DNA from: an uncultured bacterium
GTDB lineage: Bacteria; Cyanobacteriota; Vampirovibrionia; Gastranaerophilales; Gastranaerophilaceae
Length of the DNA stretch: 57,109 bases
NCBI GenBank assembly: GCA_900547155.1
Contig: URFH01000015.1
Location: forward strand, 1 to 57,109
Reading direction: 5' to 3'
This document shows positions 26,617-33,838 of this stretch, one piece after another (position 1 is the first letter of the stretch; each line of letters opens with the position of its first letter). The translations under genes were made by a program, and so were the position numbers. Below the pieces are notes generated by a model. The model had not been told where the DNA came from. It was given only the letters and a program-made list of their open reading frames with translations, and searched no databases.

Positions 26617-27127
26617 TTCTGCAAAGTATAACTACACTGCTAAAAGAGATGATTATCTTACTCCTGATAAGTTCTTATATGAACTTATGGAAAAAGAAGA
26701 CATAATAATTTTTGATTGCGATGTGTGCTGTTCTGTATTCAATATCCCTGCAATTTGGCATTTCAAAAAAGACGGTTTATATAACCTTGATGGGCAAAAG
26801 AAATCTAATGAAAATGGCCTAACAGGTGACTGGTACCAACTTAACTGGTGCAACCCTCCGTTCAAGACAGCAGGTTTATGGGTAGAAAAAGCCTATAGAG
26901 AAATGAAAAACGGCAACACTACTTATATGCTTGTCCCTGCACGACCGGAAACAAAATACTGGCACGATTTTATTCTTGATGAAGATGGAGGGACTAACAG
27001 AAAAAATATCAAAGTCAAATTTTTGAGAAAAGGCTTGCGCTTCATTAACCCGGATACCAAAAATAGTATGGGCGTTTATAAAAATGCACTTGCACTTGTA
27101 ATATTTGAGGGTAGCAAAAATGCGTAG
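26609..27127 (+). CDS. Phage DNA N6-adenine methyltransferase (Dam type)
   Basis: About 172 aa. DDYLTPDKFLYELM, FDCDVCCSVFN, WCNPPF (the catalytic DPPY-type tetrapeptide as NPPF) and LVPARPETKYWHDFI follow the phage Dam family (PF05869-type) order. It methylates adenine in DNA, usually as protection against host restriction or for origin marking. Start is uncertain: GTG 26609 overlaps the previous gene by 8 bases with GGGG upstream; an ATG at 26591 would add six residues. It overlaps the following gene by 8. Confidence 0.8.
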   Translation: MFNSAKYNYTAKRDDYLTPDKFLYELMEKEDIIIFDCDVCCSVFNIPAIWHFKKDGLYNLDGQKKSNENGLTGDWYQLNWCNPPFKTAGLWVEKAYREMKNGNTTYMLVPARPETKYWHDFILDEDGGTNRKNIKVKFLRKGLRFINPDTKNSMGVYKNALALVIFEGSKNA

Positions 27128-27509
27128 GAAAAAGAAATTTGTTTCAAAATATGCAGATGAACTGATGATTATTTCCAGCACAAAAGTACTGAAAATAGAA
27201 CTTCAAAACAAAGAATATTTCAACGCAAAAAAAGGTAGCTACCTGTATAAAACAGTATTCTATTGTGAATCCGAAACAGGTGAACCGAGAATGTGCGTTT
27301 GCTGGTGCGGCACAAACCTATGCACAGGTGACGAAATCCAGCTCAAAGGAAGAATCAACGGTGGAGTTTTTCTTGTGCAGAGTATTTTAATTTTGCAACG
27401 TGCAGATGAATCCAAAACAACCGCAGATACATTGAACACGACACAAAACCAAAAAAGAGAGGTACAGAAATCAGGCGTAAATTCAGATGGAAATATTCAA
27501 CAGCTATAG
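27120..27509 (+). CDS. OB-fold-like protein, possible single-stranded DNA binding
   Basis: 129 aa with a basic start (MRRKKKFVSKYADELM). The middle is beta-rich: VLKIELQNKEYFNAKKGSYL, then FYCESETGEPRMCVCWCG and GDEIQLKGRINGGVFLVQSI, a five-strand barrel-like order. A polar, disordered tail follows. This shape and its place in the replication cluster suggest an SSB-like or RNA-binding role, but the family match is weak. Confidence 0.45.
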   Translation: MRRKKKFVSKYADELMIISSTKVLKIELQNKEYFNAKKGSYLYKTVFYCESETGEPRMCVCWCGTNLCTGDEIQLKGRINGGVFLVQSILILQRADESKTTADTLNTTQNQKREVQKSGVNSDGNIQQL

Positions 27510-27717
27510 AGAATTTTTCAATAAATACCCAAGTAGAATGTATGTTTGCAGCTACTGTGGATATATGACAAACAATCGCTTCGATTGTTCAAGATGTGGG
27601 TTCAGTGCAAGAGGCTTACTCAAAACAATGAATAAAGGCTTGATTTATAAAATCGAAAAACTAGATAGAACAGAAGAAATATTCAAACCAGTAGAACTGG
27701 AGAAAGGAAAAAGATAA
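27487..27717 (+). CDS. Small zinc-ribbon protein
   Basis: 76 aa with CSYCGY and, 11 residues on, CSRCGF: a four-cysteine rubredoxin-like zinc site. A basic C-terminus follows. It overlaps the upstream gene by 23 bases. Role unknown; such proteins often bind nucleic acid. Confidence 0.6.
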   Translation: MEIFNSYREFFNKYPSRMYVCSYCGYMTNNRFDCSRCGFSARGLLKTMNKGLIYKIEKLDRTEEIFKPVELEKGKR

Positions 27718-27719
27718 AA

Positions 27720-28100
27720 ATGTCAAACGAAAAACTCAAATTTATGGACATGCTATCTGTCATGAGAGTGATAGATGACGATGACCGGGTGAGAAAATTT
27801 GAAGATTGTATTGAGCGGGTTTTCTCCGACGTGTCAAAGAAAGTAGCTGAATATGGTCGTGATGGTTCGTTGACCATCCAAATCAAATTCCAATGTGACA
27901 AAAAAAACAAAAATGCGGTCAATGTCTTTGCAGAAGTTAAAAAGACTATTCCTAAAGGTTGTCAGGCAAACGCATTCTATAGAGATTCCAGAACCGGCGG
28001 AATGTATCTTGATGATCCTGACCAATTAAGGCTTTTTGATTCTGAAAAACAAAAAATCCGGGAGCTTTCAGGAAAAGACGCAGCAGCACAAAATGACTAA
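27720..28100 (+). CDS. Early phage protein, unknown function
   Basis: 126 aa beginning MSNEKLKFMDMLSVMRVIDD. It looks like an alpha/beta protein with a beta strand DGSLTIQIKFQCDKK and a polar tail. GAGAAAGGAAAAAGA precedes the ATG. It begins three bases after the zinc-ribbon stop. No motif identifies a function. Confidence 0.55.
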   Translation: MSNEKLKFMDMLSVMRVIDDDDRVRKFEDCIERVFSDVSKKVAEYGRDGSLTIQIKFQCDKKNKNAVNVFAEVKKTIPKGCQANAFYRDSRTGGMYLDDPDQLRLFDSEKQKIRELSGKDAAAQND

Positions 28101-28125
28101 TTAAGTATAAGGAGGAAAATAAAAA

Positions 28126-28932
28126 ATGGAAGCAACACTAATAAAAGAAGCAATAGAAGCATTAAAAGATAAAAAAAGACCTGAATTGATTGATGTAACA
28201 GTTTACGGCAGATATTCAGCAAAGAAACAAACTTTTCTATACAATGATTCCGCACAAGAATACGAAATACATACTTCAAAACCCGGGGAAAAAGAGGTTA
28301 GAAGCGTAAAAGCGTTCGTTGAAATAATCAGAGAAGAGTTGAGAAGACAAGAAAATGAATCAGGCAATTATTCAACCGTTAAAATTAATTTGAATGGCGG
28401 TTACTTTATACCTGATGATAATTTTGGAGAGGAAACAATTTCATTTAAAAGATTAAATTCTCAACAATGGAATTTGATTAAAAATGGGATTAATAGAGTT
28501 TATGACCATAAAGGATTTTTGCAATTCTTGCAAGCTCTTGCCCCAAGTATCAATGATTTTCAAGAACTTTTCAAAAGATTTTCATTATTAAGACTTGTAG
28601 GAAAATCAGTATTAACATCTAACCCAATTATTACAAGCGAAGGACAAGCAGAAGGATATACCTGTACATACAGACTTGAAGATGGTTGTGATGGTGAGGA
28701 ACATTTTCCAACAGGCTTCGCTCTAACAGTACCTTTCGCAAAAGCAGGCACAGAACTTTATAACATTCCTATTGACCTTCTTTTCTTTAGAAACGAGGAT
28801 GATGAATTAAGAATAGAAGTTCTTTGTCCGCTGTTTGAGAATATTGAAGAAAAAGCAATTATTGACGAAGCAGAATTTGTAAAAACAGAAACTAAAGAAT
28901 ATGCAAATTTGCTTGTCCTGAGTGATTTTTAA
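28126..28932 (+). CDS. DUF2303 (YfdQ)-like phage protein
   Basis: 268 aa. Overall order resembles YfdQ/DUF2303: a region KAFVEIIREELRRQ, a beta segment TVKINLNGGYFIPDDN, LNSQQWNLIKNGI, FLQFLQALAPSINDFQELF, a central strand region with YTCTYRLEDGCDG, and FALTVPFAKAGTELYNIPID. The family occurs in early regions of many phages beside recombination genes; its function is unknown. AAGGAGG lies upstream of the ATG. It ends just before repeat F. The similarity is judged by pattern only. Confidence 0.5.
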   Translation: MEATLIKEAIEALKDKKRPELIDVTVYGRYSAKKQTFLYNDSAQEYEIHTSKPGEKEVRSVKAFVEIIREELRRQENESGNYSTVKINLNGGYFIPDDNFGEETISFKRLNSQQWNLIKNGINRVYDHKGFLQFLQALAPSINDFQELFKRFSLLRLVGKSVLTSNPIITSEGQAEGYTCTYRLEDGCDGEEHFPTGFALTVPFAKAGTELYNIPIDLLFFRNEDDELRIEVLCPLFENIEEKAIIDEAEFVKTETKEYANLLVLSDF

Positions 28933-28940
28933 TAGTATTT

Positions 28941-28992
28941 AATCGGCGCAAGGGGCAACCCGCTCCGCAAGGGGCAAAGCCCCGTCCGATTC
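28941..28992. repeat. GC-rich palindromic repeat, worn copy F
   Basis: AATCGGCGCAAGGGGCAACC at the left and GGGGCAAAGCCCC then GTCCGATTCCGCT at the right. It has the arms and the GGCAAAGCCCC module of the family. It fills the gap between the DUF2303-like gene and the double-HTH gene. Confidence 0.65.
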
Positions 28993-29100
28993 CGCTTTAT
29001 CCCGCTATCTTCGGGTGGGGGTCTTAACCCTGATTCACTACTTGTTCCCCCGCCCTTTTCCTTGAATTTACAAAACGATTATTTATCCGGAAAGACCAAA

Positions 29101-29904
29101 ATGAATAAAAAAGAAATACTCGAAAAATTTCAACCCACAGAGCAGGAAATAATAAAAATGCTTGCTGCCGGCTGTGCTTGTGACCAAATTTGTGAGCAGC
29201 TCGACTTAAAAAAGACATCGCTTTACGTCTATATTTCAAAAATCATAATGAAAAGCGAATCATTTATTGATTACAACGAAGACACACCCAAAAAAGAGCA
29301 ACTTGCAGCGTATTTCAGAGGCGTGGACACCCCGCAGGCAGGTCACACGCCGCCCGATTCCGACATTGCAGTTACTGAAATAGCTCTCACACCTAAGGAG
29401 CAAAAAGTTCTGGACTTGCTGATGGATGGCAAAGACTACAAAGAAGTCGCCGCAGAACTTTCGTTGGCACTTTCAACTACCAAAACATATATAAATGCGA
29501 TTTTCGGCAAAAAATTGGTGAACTCGCTTCCCCAGCTGCTTCATCTGGAATATAAACGGAAGATTGAAGCACTAAACGCAGCACTAAATCAGGCACAAAA
29601 AGCACCCGCGGGCAACGCGCCGGCCCCGTCCGATTCCGCTGTCTTGAAATCGGACGCTACGGGCTCCCTGAGCGTGAGCCCTCCGCAGGGGGCGTTCCGC
29701 TGCGTTCCAGCCCCGCCCGATTCCGCTGTCCTGGATAAATACCGGGAAAAATACAAAACCGAACTGCATTTTGCAGCAGCTGACATCGGTCTGTGCGCAA
29801 TTGAGGGCAAAGCCGTTTCCGGTGTTGAGGTTGAGAAAGCAAAAAGGCTTCACTTAAAGCTGGAATTGTTGGAAGAAATTATGAAAGATGAGGCAAACCA
29901 ATGA
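29101..29904 (+). CDS. Protein with two LuxR-type helix-turn-helix domains and an in-frame repeat insertion
   Basis: 267 aa. The first HTH (about 8-47: TEQEIIKMLAAGCACDQICE, KKTSLYVYISKI) and the second (about 98-145: LTPKEQKVLDLLMDGKDYKE, ALSTTKTYINAIF) both have the GerE/LuxR C-terminal pattern. Residues about 169-210 are Pro/Ala/Ser-rich and are encoded by repeat copy G. A helical C-terminus follows. The start is the ATG with GGAAAG upstream. It is probably a DNA-binding regulator of later genes in the operon or of late genes. It overlaps the next gene by four bases. Confidence 0.6.
   Translation: MNKKEILEKFQPTEQEIIKMLAAGCACDQICEQLDLKKTSLYVYISKIIMKSESFIDYNEDTPKKEQLAAYFRGVDTPQAGHTPPDSDIAVTEIALTPKEQKVLDLLMDGKDYKEVAAELSLALSTTKTYINAIFGKKLVNSLPQLLHLEYKRKIEALNAALNQAQKAPAGNAPAPSDSAVLKSDATGSLSVSPPQGAFRCVPAPPDSAVLDKYREKYKTELHFAAADIGLCAIEGKAVSGVEVEKAKRLHLKLELLEEIMKDEANQ
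29605..29730. repeat. GC-rich palindromic repeat copy G, in frame inside a coding sequence
   Basis: A right half-unit (ends GTCCGATTC at 29636) followed by a full unit (29646-29723) that differs from intergenic copy C2 (19721-19799) at only a few positions. The reading frame continues through it, adding about 40 residues to the double-HTH protein. Confidence 0.85.
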
Positions 29905-30890
29905 CAAAAAAGAAAAAAATCACCGGATACAAAATGTTCAAAGTAGACACAGACGGCAAATGGTATTGTGACGGAGGAGATGAGCGGTTTTATTACGAAG
30001 TAGGCAAAACCTACAAAACAAATGAAGCGCCGGAATGCTGCAGCAGCGGCTTCCATTTTTGCAAAAAGCTTGAAGATTGTTTTAAATTTCACGAGTGCGT
30101 AACGTGGAATAAAATCGCACTGGTGGAGGCCTCCGGAGATATCGACGAGAGCGAAGACGACAGCAAATGTGCCACAAATAAGATAAAAATAGTAAAAGAA
30201 ATTCCTTTTTCAGATATAGCAGATTTGGTAAAAAATGGCGTGAACTGCTCTTATGGTGTGAACCGCTCTGATGGTGTGAACTGGTCTAATGGCGTGAACT
30301 GCTCTTATGGCGTGAACCGCTCTGACGGCGTGAACTGCTCTTATGGTGTGAACTGGTCTAATGGCGTGAACCGCTCTTATGGCGTGAACTGGTCTTATGG
30401 CGTGAGCTGCTCTCATGGCGTGAGCTGGTCTGATGGCGTGAACTGGTCTGATGGCGTGAACAGGTCTGATGGCGTGAGCTGCTCTGATGGTGTGAACAGG
30501 GCTAATGGCGTGAGCTGCTCTGATGGTGTGAACCACTCTTATGGCGTACTAAACTGTTACGGCGTAGATAATGCGTTGTTTTTGGCGAACAAGCCCCGCA
30601 CATTTTCTATTTTCGGAAAAGAAGTCACAGAGGAGCGGTTTAATGAGGTATATGGCCGATTACAAAGGGCGTTGAATGGCTGGACGCCGACATTTAACAA
30701 CTTGCGCGGGCTTTACCGGAAGTTCGGAAATGATTGGAAACTTGTGCCAATACCGGAGGCGGCGGAAATAAGCAAAGAGGAGGCGTGGAAAGATATGCCG
30801 AAAGAAGCAATCGAATATGTTGCGTCCTTGCCTGAATTTGACGCGGCGATGTTTAAGGAAATTACAGGAATTGAGGCAGGCAATGATTAA
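29901..30890 (+). CDS. DUF7666-like protein with a long hexapeptide-repeat solenoid
   Basis: 329 aa. Residues 1-112 resemble the DUF7666 domain of gut phage proteins: GYKMFKVDTDGKWYC, SSGFHFCKKLEDCF, EASGDIDESEDDSKCATNK. Residues 113-214 are 17 hexads of pattern G-V-[NS]-[CRWH]-[SA]-[YDNH], plus two worn ones, encoded by an 18-base tandem array. The C-terminal 115 residues are ordinary and globular. A regular six-residue period suggests a beta solenoid with varied outward faces, as in DNA-mimic pentapeptide proteins or binding scaffolds. Function unknown. Confidence 0.6.
   Translation: MTKKKKITGYKMFKVDTDGKWYCDGGDERFYYEVGKTYKTNEAPECCSSGFHFCKKLEDCFKFHECVTWNKIALVEASGDIDESEDDSKCATNKIKIVKEIPFSDIADLVKNGVNCSYGVNRSDGVNWSNGVNCSYGVNRSDGVNCSYGVNWSNGVNRSYGVNWSYGVSCSHGVSWSDGVNWSDGVNRSDGVSCSDGVNRANGVSCSDGVNHSYGVLNCYGVDNALFLANKPRTFSIFGKEVTEERFNEVYGRLQRALNGWTPTFNNLRGLYRKFGNDWKLVPIPEAAEISKEEAWKDMPKEAIEYVASLPEFDAAMFKEITGIEAGND
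30237..30542 (+). repeat. Tandem array of 17 x 18-base coding repeats
   Basis: Seventeen near-identical 18-base units, each GG-C/T-GTG then six bases and TCT-NAT, encode the hexads. Differences concentrate in the fourth codon (TGC, CGC, TGG, AGG, CAC) and the first base of the sixth codon (TAT, GAT, AAT, CAT). The number of units could change by slippage without a frameshift. Confidence 0.9.
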
Positions 30891-31137
30891 AAATTTAATC
30901 GAATTTTTCACAAAACTTTCAAATATTTTCGCATACATAGCGAATTTTTTGAGGGATACGCAGTTTCACGAAGAATATTACGTGTATGTCCCGGGCAGGA
31001 ACAAGCCCAGATTTGTGCATTACAGCTACAAATCAGCACGGCAGGAGGCAGAGCGGATTTATGAGAAGCTTGACAGGCTTGAAGATGTTGAAATTTTGCA
31101 GATTGTGAACAGGTTTGATTCGGAAATACCGTTTTAG
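30883..31137 (+). CDS. Small early phage protein
   Basis: 84 aa from the ATG at 30883, which has GAGGCAGG upstream and overlaps the end of the previous gene. A hydrophobic helix (IKNLIEFFTKLSNIFAYIAN) is followed by RNKPRFVHYSYKSARQEAER. Function unknown. Confidence 0.55.
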   Translation: MIKNLIEFFTKLSNIFAYIANFLRDTQFHEEYYVYVPGRNKPRFVHYSYKSARQEAERIYEKLDRLEDVEILQIVNRFDSEIPF

Positions 31138-31148
31138 GGAGGCAGGCA

Positions 31149-31538
31149 ATGACTAACCACATAGAACAGATGATGAAAACGGCGGGGGTAGGCTTTATTT
31201 CACAATGCAAGCACGGTGATGAATTTCTTCAAAATTGTGATTGTGACTATTCCTGTGAAGAATGCTCAGCACAAATAAAGAAATATCCCCAATTCACCCC
31301 TGCAAAGCAGCTGGAACTTATTAAGCTGATAGCAAAAGCAAATGAAGCAGCTTGTTTTTACTATGCGAAGAAAAAAAGAAGCCATTCACTGCTATGTTTG
31401 ACAAACTCCACAGGCTTTAGCGAAGTTATAAAATTTTCAAGTCAAAATTTTGAAACAGCACTAGCAGGGCTTGTTCTGCGCATGTTAAAAAAGAACGAAC
31501 TAGACAAAGCAGAAGTAAGGAGGATTCTGGAGGAATGA
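31149..31538 (+). CDS. Cys-rich early phage protein
   Basis: 129 aa. CKHGDEFLQNCDCDYSCEEC near the N-terminus could bind zinc; the rest is helical. GGGAGG lies before the ATG. Its stop overlaps the next start (ATGA). Function unknown. Confidence 0.55.
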   Translation: MTNHIEQMMKTAGVGFISQCKHGDEFLQNCDCDYSCEECSAQIKKYPQFTPAKQLELIKLIAKANEAACFYYAKKKRSHSLLCLTNSTGFSEVIKFSSQNFETALAGLVLRMLKKNELDKAEVRRILEE

Positions 31539-31606
31539 CTAAATACATAGTAAAAGGCTGTACATTTTATGAATGTTTTAAACAATGGTTGGAAAGCGAG
31601 TTGTAA
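31535..31606 (+). CDS. 23-aa ORF in the early operon
   Basis: MTKYIVKGCTFYECFKQWLE plus three residues. It has GGAGG at correct spacing and is joined to both neighbours by ATGA and TAATG overlaps, so it is probably translated. It may be a small peptide or only a translational bridge. Confidence 0.4.
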   Translation: MTKYIVKGCTFYECFKQWLESEL

Positions 31607-31788
31607 TGAAGAATTACGAGATATGGTTGACATCATCAAGCGGGGATTCAAAAAGTTTAGTAAAACGCTATCCTTTTGAAATCCAAGCTGTCATTTGGTG
31701 CTTTATAAACAAATTTGTAAATAGTGGCAGAGGATATTATTTCCTTGATCCAAGAGTTGAAATAAAGGAGGTAAACTATGACAACTAA
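31606..31788 (+). CDS. Small early phage protein
   Basis: 60 aa starting MKNYEIWLTSSSGDSKSLVK, start coupled to the preceding 23-aa ORF by TAATG. It is an alpha/beta protein with no known motif, and it overlaps the next gene by 11 bases. Confidence 0.5.
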   Translation: MKNYEIWLTSSSGDSKSLVKRYPFEIQAVIWCFINKFVNSGRGYYFLDPRVEIKEVNYDN

Positions 31789-31996
31789 CTACGAACGAAT
31801 AAAGGCTATGACGCTTGAGGAAATGATTTATTTTATTAAATGTTGTTTCTGTACAGATACAACAGATAAATTTCTACTTTGCAAAAGCTGTTTTATAGAA
31901 AAGCTTTGCGAAGTAATGAACCAAGACTATATGAAAACTGAAATTAATGACGAAATTATTAAACAATGGCTAGAACAAGAAAGAGAGGAAGAATGA
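31778..31996 (+). CDS. Small Cys-rich early phage protein
   Basis: 72 aa. CCFCTDTTDKFLLCKSCFIE has the spacing of a zinc-binding site (C-x2-C...C-x2-C). AAGGAGGT precedes the ATG. The first six codons (MTTNYE) recur at 32292 as a 13-codon relic, evidence of local duplication. Confidence 0.55.
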   Translation: MTTNYERIKAMTLEEMIYFIKCCFCTDTTDKFLLCKSCFIEKLCEVMNQDYMKTEINDEIIKQWLEQEREEE

Positions 31997-32280
31997 ATTT
32001 TAATCTTAAAAAAGAGTGGTTTGAGCAGTTTAAAAATGGGACTAAAACTTTTGAATACAGGGAATTTAAACCATATTGGAACAAAAGAATTGCAAAATTA
32101 AAAGTTGGCGATTTTGTGGTTCTTGCTTGTGGTTATCCTCAATATATGGATAATTCAAGAATGCTATGCGCAGAAGTTATTGAAATTGACTTACTCAAGA
32201 CGGGTAAAAATACAGATTTAAAAATTGATAAACCTGTATGGGCAATTAAATTAAGAGTTACAGAAAGCGAAGTAAGGTGA
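31993..32280 (+). CDS. ASCH-domain protein
   Basis: 95 aa: LKKEWFEQFKNGTKTFEYRE, FKPYWNKRIAKLKVGDFVVL, and a final strand PVWAIKLRV match the ASCH (PUA-like beta-barrel) pattern, in which a Lys/Arg-Glu-x-R motif lines an RNA- or nucleotide-binding cleft. In phages such proteins may act on modified nucleotides or RNA. The start is the ATG with GAGGAAGA upstream. It overlaps the previous gene by four bases. Confidence 0.7.
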   Translation: MNFNLKKEWFEQFKNGTKTFEYREFKPYWNKRIAKLKVGDFVVLACGYPQYMDNSRMLCAEVIEIDLLKTGKNTDLKIDKPVWAIKLRVTESEVR

Positions 32281-32304
32281 AAGGGGAGTAAATGACAACT
32301 AACT

Positions 32305-32388
32305 ATGAACTGTTATATTTGTGGAACCTGTAAAGGTAAAGAAGATTATCCTCGACATCATCAGCGAGGCGAAAGGAGCCAACGTTGA
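32305..32388 (+). CDS. 27-aa Cys-rich ORF
   Basis: MNCYICGTCKGKEDYPRHHQ plus seven residues, with a C-x2-C-x2-C and two His that could hold zinc. Its stop overlaps the TTG start of the methyltransferase (TTGA). The 5' part overlaps a 13-codon relic of the MTTNYE start, so it may be chance sequence. Confidence 0.35.
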   Translation: MNCYICGTCKGKEDYPRHHQRGERSQR

Positions 32389-33017
32389 GAACACTTAATA
32401 TACTGAATTCGTACGCCGGATTAGGCGGAAACAGAAAGCTGTGGGATGGAAATATTAAAGTCACGGCAGTTGAGCTTGACCCTGAAATAGCCGCTGTGTA
32501 TAAAGAGTTATATCCAAAAGACACTGTTATTGTAGGCGACGCACATGAGTATTTGTTAAAACATTTTCGGGAGTTTGATTTCATCTGGAGCAGCCCGCCC
32601 TGTCAGACACATAGTGTGTTGAGATTAACATTTGAACATAACGGATGGGCAAGTGTTTATCCGGATATGAGGCTTTATCAGGAAATAATACTTTTAAAAC
32701 ATTTTTTCAAAGGGAAATATGTAATTGAGAATGTAAAGCCGTATTACACCCCCCTTATACCCCCGACCTTTAAAATAAACCGGCATTATTTTTGGTCCGG
32801 TGATTTTCTGATGGCACCGGGTTTTGATTGCACTTTTACAGACATCAGGGATAAACCGAAAGAAATGGCGAAATTGTATGGATTTGACTTAGATATTTTA
32901 AAGAAGTTTAACCCCTATAACAAGCGTAAAGTCCTGCGCAATTGCGTGAATCCTGAAATAGGCAGGTATATTTTTGATTCAATCTGTAATGCGAAAGGAG
33001 CCGACAATCATGGTTGA
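32385..33017 (+). CDS. Phage C5-cytosine DNA methyltransferase, compact form
   Basis: 210 aa from a TTG start with AAAGGAG seven bases upstream. Motif I is NSYAGLGGNR (8-17), motif IV is PPCQ with catalytic Cys73, motif VI is ENV (115-117), and a motif X-like RNCVNPEIGRYIFD closes the protein. Usual enzymes exceed 300 aa; here the region between motifs VIII and IX that holds the target-recognition domain is very short. It methylates cytosine, with a likely role in escaping host restriction. With the Dam-type enzyme it gives the phage two base-modifying enzymes. Confidence 0.82.
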   Translation: MRTLNILNSYAGLGGNRKLWDGNIKVTAVELDPEIAAVYKELYPKDTVIVGDAHEYLLKHFREFDFIWSSPPCQTHSVLRLTFEHNGWASVYPDMRLYQEIILLKHFFKGKYVIENVKPYYTPLIPPTFKINRHYFWSGDFLMAPGFDCTFTDIRDKPKEMAKLYGFDLDILKKFNPYNKRKVLRNCVNPEIGRYIFDSICNAKGADNHG

Positions 33018-33237
33018 TGAATATACAGCAATCTGTCTGATTATTATGCTTTCCATCCCTATTACTGCGCTTCTGTACGTTCTTGCACTCGCCTCATTAA
33101 TCAGAGACAGATCAAGCAAGAGAATGTATATGGCCGAATCAAGAGAAGAGCCAAAGGGGAAATTTTGGACAGGACGCAACCTGCACCTCCCGCCAACGCA
33201 GGAATCCATAAAATACGGCAAAGTGAAAGGACAATAA
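33010..33237 (+). CDS. Small single-helix membrane protein
   Basis: 75 aa from the ATG at 33010 (AAAGGAG upstream; overlaps the methyltransferase by eight bases). One membrane helix, about residues 6-29 (AICLIIMLSIPITALLYVLA), then a basic tail. The last 70 bases are part of a duplicated segment that reappears at 33963-34043. Confidence 0.55.
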   Translation: MVDEYTAICLIIMLSIPITALLYVLALASLIRDRSSKRMYMAESREEPKGKFWTGRNLHLPPTQESIKYGKVKGQ

Positions 33238-33241
33238 AATG
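33163..33241 (+). repeat. Direct repeat, copy 1 (3' end of one gene plus RBS and start of the next)
   Basis: From 33181 to 33241 it matches 33983-34043 with a single base difference. The copy includes the AAAGGACAATAAAATG ribosome binding site and start codon, so the duplication carried a ready translation start. Confidence 0.85.
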
Positions 33242-33532
33242 AAGAAAGACTTAGAAAATTACAGGCGGCGAAATATGCAAATAAATCATAAATCATACAA
33301 ATTAGACAATGGATATGTACTAATAGAAAGCTGTGTTATAGGAAGCCGAATACCCGGAGCAGTAGAAAGATACATGTATCAACGTAACAAATTTATTGAA
33401 GAATCATTACTAAAAAGTATGTCTAATGAGCAATTAAATGAGTTAAAACAATCAGTTGATACAGAACTAGCGACCAGAAATCAAATATCCAATCTTAGTA
33501 AAAGTGAATACGAAAGAATATGGGGAGTATAA
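33239..33532 (+). CDS. Early phage protein, unknown function
   Basis: 97 aa, charged, helical, with a Gln-Leu-rich stretch MSNEQLNELKQSVDTELATR. AAAGGA lies before the ATG within the repeated segment. No family recognised. Confidence 0.5.
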   Translation: MKKDLENYRRRNMQINHKSYKLDNGYVLIESCVIGSRIPGAVERYMYQRNKFIEESLLKSMSNEQLNELKQSVDTELATRNQISNLSKSEYERIWGV

Positions 33533-33534
33533 AA

Positions 33535-33837
33535 ATGAACAATAAAGAATTTATTTGTACTTATGTTATTTGCTTGATACCTATCCTTAGTTTGTGGTTA
33601 ATCCCTAAAGATTTTATGGTAAATCAAGCAACTGGAAGCTTCTTTGGGCATATTAGAAAATATTCTTTTGATTTTAATTCGTTACTGGAAGCAGCAAAGA
33701 CGGCAAAAAAATTTAAACAAGAATATAATAAAACCTATTATTACGATTTAGCGAAATTTTCGTTAGTTTATATGGTGTTAGCAGCTCTTCCTTTGTTTGC
33801 TATTTATTGTGCAGTAAATAAGGTTGGGTGTAATTAA
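33535..33837 (+). CDS. Small two-helix membrane protein
   Basis: 100 aa from ATG 33535 with GGGGAG upstream. Helices at about 7-24 (FICTYVICLIPILSLWLI) and near the C-terminus (FSLVYMVLAALPLFAIYCAV). Both ends would lie on one side of the membrane. It is a possible exclusion or lysis accessory; function unknown. Confidence 0.5.
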   Translation: MNNKEFICTYVICLIPILSLWLIPKDFMVNQATGSFFGHIRKYSFDFNSLLEAAKTAKKFKQEYNKTYYYDLAKFSLVYMVLAALPLFAIYCAVNKVGCN

Positions 33838-33838
33838 C

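Noticed and set aside
16452..29730. CRISPR array as an explanation for the GC-rich repeats
   Set aside because: Units are tandem or scattered palindromes with varied centres, without regular spacers, and there are no cas genes. The Cas4-like nuclease at 39485 pairs with a helicase.
29605..29730. Insertion sequence or transposon end
   Set aside because: No transposase is present in the window, and no target duplication is seen at the units.
30210..30536. 108-codon minus-strand frame of HAIRPVH-type repeats
   Set aside because: It is the antisense of the hexapeptide array, without start signals.
30237..30542. Diversity-generating retroelement variable region
   Set aside because: Variation is not the adenine-specific pattern of such systems, and no reverse transcriptase or template repeat is in the window.
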